DNA of 11,766 bases from Saprospiraceae bacterium (GTDB taxonomy: Bacteria; Bacteroidota; Bacteroidia; Bacteroidales; JAIPBB01): positions 1 through 11,766 of the forward strand of contig JAIPBB010000162.1 of the NCBI GenBank assembly GCA_021739805.1, given 5' to 3'. Below the pieces are notes generated by a model. It did no database searches and was not told the origin of the DNA. It worked only from the letters and a program-made list of their open reading frames with translations. Position 1 is the first letter of the stretch; every line of letters starts with the position of its first letter. This document shows positions 1 to 7,600 of this stretch, one piece after another. Made by a program: the position numbers and the translations under genes.

Positions 1-1
1 A

Positions 2-52
2 TTTAACATTGCTACACCAATTCCAAATGCAGTTAATTTTAAAAAAGCGTGA
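2..52 (+). CDS. possible C-terminal tail of an upstream gene (partial)
   Basis: Reading from base 2, sixteen sense codons end at TGA (50-52) and give FNIATPIPNAVNFKKA, a plausible protein end without low-complexity character. The gene would begin left of the window. The opposite strand is also open over the same bases (it would read LTAFGIGVAMLN), so the strand is not certain. No family can be named from sixteen residues. Confidence 0.3.
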   Translation, partial: FNIATPIPNAVNFKKA

Positions 53-199
53 AACTGTAACTATATCTGAAACAGAGGTATCGCCAAACACCCACTCTAC
101 AAACAAGTACGCCCACGCTATTTCGTGAGTGCTATACTTATTATTCTGTAGAGTTTTACTATTGGCGATTTTCTGTCTCAGGAATAAAAGCTAACGCTT
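45..199. other. long imperfect palindrome able to form an extended hairpin
   Basis: Nested arms pair across about 110 bases: 69-76 GAAACAGA with 172-179 TCTGTCTC (7 of 8), 80-87 ATCGCCAA with 162-169 TTGGCGAT (8 of 8), 94-101 ACTCTACA with 147-154 TGTAGAGT (8 of 8), 105-109 AAGTA with 135-139 TACTT, and 110-117 with 124-131 (one mismatch, one G-T wobble) around the loop CTATTT. An outer pair, AAGCGT (45-50) and ACGCTT (194-199), may extend it. That is about 35 base pairs broken by small symmetric internal loops, which looks selected. It is more GC-rich than the DNA to its right. It could be a structured RNA, a small mobile repeat (MITE-like) or a DNA hairpin used by a recombinase. It has no U-run directly after the stem, so it is not a standard terminator. 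Confidence 0.65.
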
Positions 200-470
200 A
201 ATATTTTTTGTATTTAAAATTCTTTATGTCATAATTATTTGATAATGGTATTATTGTTTACAATGTTACAAAATATTTATTTAATTTTCAAAATAATTTT
301 TCAAAATAATTTGGAATTAACACAGTATATTGATAGATTTTTGCAGTACAATCTTTATCCCTACCCTCTGTATATAGGATTTGAAGTAATACATCAGAAC
401 TCTTTTCATAGATATTTAAATAAAATTTAACCTGTTTCATTTTCTAAGTTTATAATATTTAAAATTCAAC
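200..470. other. AT-rich intergenic stretch without a supported gene
   Basis: This stretch is strongly AT-rich. The only open frame (239-430, 63 codons) has a composition expected of random AT-rich DNA, with many Ile, Leu, Asn, Tyr and Phe, and no recognisable motif. A 13-bp tandem pair, AATTTTCAAAATA (283-295) and ATTTTTCAAAATA (296-308), is the only structure I see. There is no tRNA and no clear terminator. Confidence 0.6.
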
Positions 471-478
471 TATTTTTG
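471..478 (+). promoter_or_regulatory. candidate Bacteroidetes -7 box for the 504-1505 gene
   Basis: TATTTTTG is an exact match to the Bacteroidetes/flavobacterial -7 consensus TAnnTTTG. Its last base is 26 nt before the ATG at 504, which would leave a leader of roughly 20 nt. I cannot find a convincing -33 TTG at the usual distance, so this rests on the -7 box and spacing alone. The same spacing recurs before clpS. Confidence 0.45.
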
Positions 479-503
479 TTATTAGCATAAAATATAGAAA
501 ATT

Positions 504-1505
504 ATGTTTCGCATTTTAAAAACCATTGAAAAAATTCTGAATAAAAAGAAGAAAAGTGAATCGTGTGATTACCTGAGGGGATATAGTGATTGTTTCGAGC
601 TTATGAAAATAGGACTTGAAAAATCAAATTACATAAACTTTAAAGTAGAAAATATAAAACTTAAGAGAATATTGTATCGATATCTTCACTTTGAATTTGA
701 ATTATCCCAATCTCAGCTTAAAAAAATAAAGGATTTATTGTATTTGCAAAACGAAGAATACAGAATAATCGACTCACTTTTCAACCAAATTCTTTCAAAT
801 CCCCAAAAAGATAGCAGTCAGCTTATTAATGATGAGTTTGAAATTAAATTACAAAACTTCAACTTAAAAGAAATTCTTTATAAACTTATAAATCATAAAT
901 TTAATCTTTCTAAGTATCAAGTAAAATTCATTAATGATATTGCTGAATCGTATTTAACACATAATGAAAAAATACAAAAAATTATAAGTTTTCTGACAAG
1001 CTTAGAAATTGAAAACCAGTGGCCCGATTACCATAATATTGTTTTAGAAAAAAAAGAGCTACTTAGTCAAATTGACAAACTGAATGAAATAGTAGATGAG
1101 AAAAATGACTTACAAGAAGATAATAAAGTTTTAAGACACCAAAATATAAAAATGAATAAATTGCAAGTAGAAAATTCAATTTTACACGAAATTATTAATT
1201 CGTTTCTTTGCTGCACAGTTTATAAATATGATAAATATGAAATATCAGAAATCTATTATAGAAATTTTCCTATGAATCAAAAGTTAAAACTAATTTCAAG
1301 ATTCCTTGATAAACTAAAATTGAGTAATGTCAATGAGTTTTTTAAAGTGTCAGAAAATGAAAGACTTGAAATAGCCAAGATTATAAACAACAATAAAAGC
1401 AAAGATGACTGTATTCAGGAAGTCTGCAACTATATTAATTACATTATTGCCAGAGATGAACTTAAAGTTACTAGACGAATCAGGGAAAAAATTAAAAATC
1501 TGTAA
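504..1505 (+). CDS. hypothetical protein with internal duplication and coiled coil
   Basis: I do not recognise this 333-residue protein. It has no signal peptide or membrane segment and starts with a Lys-rich stretch, so it is probably cytoplasmic. Two copies of a segment of about 50 residues are visible. The first starts near residue 46 (FKVENIKLKRILY) and the second near 114 (IKLQNFNLKEILY), 68 residues apart; both continue with F-x-LS-x2-Q-x-K-x-I-x-D. Residues about 186-232 look like a parallel coiled coil, with Leu/Ile spacing in LLSQIDKLNEIVDEKN and the residues that follow. The C-terminal 100 residues are helical and basic, ending RRIREKIKNL. A Cys pair sits just after the coil. The ATG at 504 follows a good -7 box. 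The gene is richer in Ile, Asn and Lys than its neighbours, as a recently acquired gene might be, but that is only an impression. It is separated by 139 bp from the giant gene downstream; nothing indicates a shared function. Confidence 0.75.
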   Translation: MFRILKTIEKILNKKKKSESCDYLRGYSDCFELMKIGLEKSNYINFKVENIKLKRILYRYLHFEFELSQSQLKKIKDLLYLQNEEYRIIDSLFNQILSNPQKDSSQLINDEFEIKLQNFNLKEILYKLINHKFNLSKYQVKFINDIAESYLTHNEKIQKIISFLTSLEIENQWPDYHNIVLEKKELLSQIDKLNEIVDEKNDLQEDNKVLRHQNIKMNKLQVENSILHEIINSFLCCTVYKYDKYEISEIYYRNFPMNQKLKLISRFLDKLKLSNVNEFFKVSENERLEIAKIINNNKSKDDCIQEVCNYINYIIARDELKVTRRIREKIKNL

Positions 1506-1539
1506 AGAAAAAAATGCTTGTTTTATGGAATTTTATATT

Positions 1540-1587
1540 CTCTGCATCAGAGATTTATGTAATTAGTAACTTTTTTCATTACATAAA
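1540..1587. other. two adjacent hairpins between the hypothetical gene and the giant gene
   Basis: TCTCTG-CAT-CAGAGA (1539-1553) forms a 6-bp stem with a 3-nt loop. Directly after it, TTTATGTAAT (1554-1563) pairs perfectly with ATTACATAAA (1578-1587) across a 14-nt loop that contains six T in a row. The pair lies 35 nt past the stop of the upstream gene. It may end that transcript, with the T-run in the second loop following the first stem at some distance, or be an operator for the downstream gene. Neither role is proven, and AT-rich DNA produces such matches by chance more often than balanced DNA. Confidence 0.35.
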
Positions 1588-1611
1588 GTATAAATTTTTA
1601 ATAAATAATAG

Positions 1612-1619
1612 TATATTTA
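1612..1619 (+). promoter_or_regulatory. candidate -7 box for the giant gene
   Basis: TATATTTA matches TAnnTTTG at seven of eight positions. Its last base lies 26 nt before the TTG at 1645, the same distance as the exact boxes ahead of the 504 gene and clpS. That agreement modestly supports both the box and the TTG start. No clear -33 element is visible. Confidence 0.3.
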
Positions 1620-1644
1620 AGGTCGATAATAAATTTTAATATTC

Positions 1645-4600
1645 TTGGCAAGAAAATTCAAATATCGTTTAATATTTCTTCTGCTTGGCTTTTTTATTCT
1701 TAACGGAATAGTTAATGCTCAGGGTGATTATAAAAATGAAGCAGAGTTAATAAAAAAGGCTGACCAGCTATTTAAAAAAGATGATTTTATTAATGCTTTC
1801 CGTCCATACTCACAACTTCTAAGCGTATATCCCAAAAATCCATTATATAATTTCCGCTTTGGGGTGTGTTTGATCTTCGCTGATAAAAGAGATAAAGAAA
1901 AACCAATAAAGTATTTGGAATTTGCAAAAGAAAATTTGGTTAAAGAACCTGATGTTTACTACTATCTCGCATACGCCTATCATTTAAATTATAGGTTTTC
2001 AGAAGCAATAAAATCCTATAATAAATATATTGAAGTTGGAAAAGCTGCAGATATTAGCAAGTTTGAAGTTGAAAGAAAGATTGAAATGTGTAATAATGGG
2101 ATATCCCTTTTAAGCAACATTCGGGATCTTTATGTGCTGGAGAAAAAGCAGGTTAGAAAAAGTGATTTCTATCGGGCATATCGAACAGATGAATTCGGAG
2201 GAAATTTTCTTTCAAAACCTGAAGAGTTGAAAACCAAGTTAGATAAAAAGAAAGAAGATAATAACTTCGTGTTTTTCTCTAATCAAAATCAGGTAGTTTA
2301 TTACGCCAGTTATGGTAAAAAAGGCGAAACGGGAAAAGATATTTACAGAGTTAGCAAGTTGCCTGGTGGAAAATGGACAGAACCACAAAGATTGAATGAA
2401 GTTATTAACTCACCCTATGACGAAGATTTTCCTTATATGTCACCTGATGGAAAAACTTTGTTCTTTTGTTCAAAAGGACATAATACTATGGGTGGTTATG
2501 ATGTTTTTGTATCAACATTCAACCCCGCAAGTTTTATGTGGTCAATACCGGTAAACGTAAACTTTCCAATTAATACACCTTTCGATGATATTCTTTGTGT
2601 TTCAGATTCAGTTAAAGGTTTTGCTTACTTTGCTTCAGATAGGATAAGCCCGGAAGGTCAAATTACTGTTTATAAAGTTGGTATTGATACAAGAGCAAGA
2701 GAGTCTGAAAATCTTGCACTTGCATTTAAAGCTGAAGAAAGTGGTCAAAAGGATGATTATCTAAAGACCTTACAAATTATTAAAGATAAGGCAAACCTTG
2801 ATGTAAATTCAACTCCTGAATTATATTCTGAAACTATTTCTGGAATTAGTAAAACAAAAGTTGATTCTACCAATAAAGAAATAACTGTTAATGAATCCGA
2901 AAACAGAAAATTAAATAAAGAACTTGAAAATACTGTGATTTCAAATGAGAAAATCATTGAAGATGCATTTAATCAACATAAAAAAGTTAAAGAGCAAATT
3001 GCCGATTTGAAAACTAAAAGAGATATTATTAATAAAATTGGAAATGAAAGACAAAATTCTGCAAAGGCAAAACTAAAAGAAGCTTCTGATTCGGAATACA
3101 ATGCGAATGTGCTAAGAAGCCAGGCGAAACAAGATAATAAAGAAGCTGAGCTTGCTTATGAAATAGCAAAAGATATCTCTAAACAAATACAAGTAAAGGA
3201 AATTGAAGCTGAGAAGGTATTGGATATTGCGGCTGAAATTCAAAAATCAATTTCTGCTAATTCTCCTGATTCAACTATGGCAATGTATGATAGATTAGTT
3301 AATTTGGTCGCAACTGGAGATACTTTACCCGATTTAGCTGAAACAATTCTTAATCATCAGCAAAAAATTATTGATTATAAGAAAGAGAAATCCATTAAGC
3401 ATTATAATGATGCAAAAGTGCTTGAAACTGATATTGCTAAATTGAAAGATGAACTAAAACAATACAAAGAAGAAGCTGAGAAAATTGAAGATGCCGAGCT
3501 AAAAGGAGAATATGTAACACTAATCGAAGATTATGAAAAGGAAATAGTTGATAAACAAAAAAATGTTGACACTAACTATGATTTATGGAAGAAAAATAGA
3601 AATGAAGCTGATAGCATTGTTGAGCAAACAAAATCAATAAATAGCATAATTGCTGATGTAAACCAGCTAACTCAAGAAGCTCAGCAAGCTAAAACCAAAG
3701 AACAAACCCAAACAGAAGTAGTCGCAGAAAATCAAAATACAGAGCAAACAACCGAACAAGAAACTCAACAAGCTGAAACCAAAGAACAAACCCAAACAGA
3801 AGTAGTTGCTGAAACTCAAAATGCGGAGCAAACTACCGAACAAGAAACTCAACAAGCTGAAACCAAAGAACAAACCCAAACTGAAGTAGTTGCTGAAACT
3901 CAAAATGCGGAGCAAACAACCGAACAAGAAATTCAACAAGCTGAAACCACAGAACAAACCCAAACTGAAGTAGTCGCTGAAAATCAAAATACAGAGCAAA
4001 CAACCGAACAAGAAACTCAACAAGCTACAACCAAAGAACAAACCCAAAATGAAGTAATTGCTGAAAATCAAAATACAGAGCAAACAACCGAAAACGAAAT
4101 TCAACAAGTTGAAACCAAAGAACAAACCCAAACTGAAGTAATTGCTGAAAATCAAAATGCGGAGCAAACAACCGAACAAGAAACTCAACAAGCTGAAACC
4201 AAAGAACAAACCCAAACAGAAGTAGTCGCAGAAAATCAAAATGCGGAGCAAACAACCGAACCAGAAACTCAACAAGCTGAAACCAAAGAACAAACCCAAA
4301 CAGAAGTAGTCGCTGAAAATCAAAATACAGAGCAAACAACCGAACCAGAAATTCAACAAGCTGAAACCAAAGAACAAACCCAAACTGAAGTAGTCGCTGA
4401 AAACCAAAATACAGAGCAAACAACCGAAAAAGAAACTCAACAAGCTGAAACCAAAGAGAAAACCCAAACTGAGGTAATCGCAGAAAACCAAAATACAGAG
4501 CAAACAACCGAACAAGAAACTCAACAAGCTGAAACCAAAGAGCAAACCCAAACTGAAGTAATTGCTGAAAACCAGCAAAAGGAGAAGGAAGCTGAGAACG

Positions 4601-7600
4601 TTCTAATTGAAGAAGTAACAAAAACTCAGATAACTGCAGAAGCCAACCAATATATCAAAGCCGTTGAAGAGAAAATAAACGATTTAACAAATCAATCGAA
4701 AGCAGCCTTATTGATTGCTAATGAAAATAGCAAACAGGCAAAAGAAAAGCTAACTGAAGCTGACAAATTGATTGCTAAATCTGAGAAAACAAATAATGAA
4801 TCGAAAAAAGAAGCATTAATAATTCAGGCAAGCAAGCTTGAAGAAGAAGGGCAGGATGCAGCTAAAGAAGCTATCGCTTATTTTAATGTTTTCAAACAAC
4901 TTGAAAAAGAGATTGAAACCCGAACAGATGAAATTGGAACAGAGCGACAACAAGTTCAACAAATTGAAGAATTAGTTGAAGCCGATAATGTTGAAGCAGC
5001 AAATCAAAAATTAATCGAGTTTAACGAAGCTATTACAGAAAAATCATTTCTCAGACCTTCTTCTGAGATTATGAAAGATGAAAGACAGCATGATGTTGAA
5101 AGAAAACAAAATGAACTTGCTACTGCTGAGAATAATATATCAACTATCTTAATGGAGAAAGACAGTTTGATTGCTGTTGCTGAGAATATAAGAAATGAAG
5201 CAAATTTAACAAAGAGTGAATCTGAAAAATCCACATTATTAAAAAAGGCAGATGATGTTGATAATACAATAAATGAGAAAAACGAAGTCTTAAAAATTGC
5301 GAATGAAAATAAAAATGCTTTAAAGGTTGAAATAAATGCAATTCAAAGTGAAATAGCTATTACTTCAGGAGTTTTCGCTGAGTTGGAGAAACCAACAGTT
5401 ATCCAACAAGCAACTGCACAAAAGATTGTTACAGGCAAAGAAATAACTGCTTTAGAAGAAAATATTAATGATTATAAAGCTGAAAATGTATTTGTCGAGC
5501 CTTTGCCAGAAGAAGAAATTGTCGCTACAATAACTGAAAAAACAAAAACTCAAGTTCAAAATGAACAAGAGTTGAAAACTGAAACCGAAGTAATAGTTGA
5601 AAATCAACAAGAAACTGAAATTGCAGAAGCTTCAAATATTGACACGAATCAAATAGCACAGACTGAAAATCAGCAAGAAACTGAAATTGCAGAAGCTTCA
5701 AATATTGACACGAATCAAATAGCACAGACTGAAAATCAGCAAGAAACTGAAATTTCAGAAGCTTCAAATATTGACACAAATCAAATAGCACAGATTGAAA
5801 CCCCAAAACCTATAGATTCAAAAATTGTTTCAACAGAAACAAAAACTGCAGTTGTTAACGAGGCCACTTCTTATGTTAATGTTTATGATAATGTTACACA
5901 TGAATTATCCCTTCTGTCAAAAAAAGCTATAGTAATTGCTTCAAATAAGTCAGAATTATCAAATGCCAAACTCGAAGAAGCTAAAAATTTAACAATTGGT
6001 AAAAATAATGTTCCTGAAAGTGAAATAGCTACGATTAATCAAAGAATCGAAGACTTAAATGAAGAATCTGTAGCTCTTGCCAGAGAAGCTGTTACGGCAT
6101 ATAATATTTCAAAACAATTGGAAGCAAAAGAAGCTGAAGTCAAAACAGAGAAAGTTGTAGCATTTGAAAAACTTGAAGAAATCAAAAGATTGTTAGGTGA
6201 AAATAAACTTGATGAAGCAAACATTATATCAAATGAATTAAAGAATACTTCAGAAATTGCAAATTCAGGTGTAAATGTTAGAGCAATAGTTGAAGTTGAA
6301 AGCATTCAGGAGGCAAATAATAAGCAAGCAGAAGCGGATAATGTTTTTGCTATTGCTGAAAATTTAGATAATGAAGCATTTAATCTTGAAGTTAAAGCCA
6401 AAAAAATAAGAGAAGAAGCCGAAACTATCAGAAGAGTATCGAAGAGAAAGAAGTTGATTGCAGAAGCTGAGCAAAATGAATCAGAAGCATTAAACAAACG
6501 TCAAATCGCAATGAGTGAGCGAAACAAAGGTTCTCTATTGCAGATTGAAGCAAGTGCTTTAAGGACTCAAATTGATTATACAACACAATATATTAGTCAG
6601 TCAGAAAGTGCTTCTGAAACTGACTTAAAGGAGAATGCAACTGACGTTTCTAATATTGATATAGCCAAACTCGAAAGCCAAATAAGTGAACTTGAATCAA
6701 AGAATGTTTATGCTGATACATATAAGACTCAGGCTAGTGAAATTGCCCAAAAGCAAGAAGAAGAAATTGCACAGACTAAGGTAAATCAACAAAACCAAAC
6801 TGATATAGAAAAAACTGCCCGGGAATCGCAAAAAGAAATAGTTGCTGAAAACCAAAAAGAAGTTCAGCAAGCAACCGAATCATCAAAAACGGAAAAAGAA
6901 GTAATACAAATCTCAGCTATTGATAAAGCAAATATTAAAGCTCAGTATTATACAAAATCAGCCAATCTTGCTAATGCAGAAATTCAAATACTTGAAAGTC
7001 GCATGGCAAATCTCAATGATGAAAACCTTAAAAATGAATACCTAAGTAAAATTGAAGACTTAAGAAATGTTGGCGATTCACTTGAAAATCTGGCTTCTGA
7101 ATCTAGGGCAGAAGTTAATTTATTGAGAATTACACAAAATGTTACATTAACATCTTCTGACGAACTAGTTAATCCAGATACTTATGCAAAGAGCCTTATA
7201 AGCGAAGCTGTAGTGAAAAATAATGAAGCTCAAACACTAAGACAAAGTGCTGAAACTTCAGAAAACAGAAACGAAAGAAATGAGTTGATAGCTTCTGCCG
7301 AAAAACTTGAAGAGGAAGCAAAGCAAAATGAAATTGGTGCTAAAGAGATAGAAGGAATTTCAAATCAAAACAAATTTCTAAGTAATAAAGTCAAGATTGA
7401 ACAACAGAAAATCGAAGACCCAAATAACTATAAAATAACTCTTGCTAAAACAGAAGAACAAGAAGCTGATTATTATTATGAAAAAGCTATAGAATATAGA
7501 AAATCAGCAAAAGCTAATATTGCAGTTACCTCTAAAAAATCATTATTGGATGAAGCAAATTCCTTTGAAAGGATAGCATTAAGTAAACAACAGAAAGCAT

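Noticed and set aside
45..199. Integron attC site
   Set aside because: The end sequences AAGCGTG and AGCTAACGCTT do not fit the RYYYAAC and GTTRRRY core sites in the right orientation, and no integrase or cassette is present.
239..430. 63-codon open frame on the + strand
   Set aside because: AT-rich random composition, covers a simple 13-bp tandem pair, no motif and no promoter box ahead of it.
1645..1720. Giant protein as a lipoprotein
   Set aside because: The signal peptide ends NAQG and has no Cys at the cleavage site.
3682..4575. CRISPR array
   Set aside because: Units are directly adjacent with no unique spacers and are translated in frame.
3667..4621. Two overlapping long open frames on the - strand (303 and 198 codons) that look like repeat proteins
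   Set aside because: They mirror the 84-bp repeat: because the unit is a multiple of three and lacks stops in these frames, the opposite strand stays open. Their Leu/Phe-rich products are by-products of Gln/Glu codons read backwards.
5525..5806. 93-codon open frame on the - strand
   Set aside because: The same effect over the 66-bp repeat; it lies wholly inside the giant gene.
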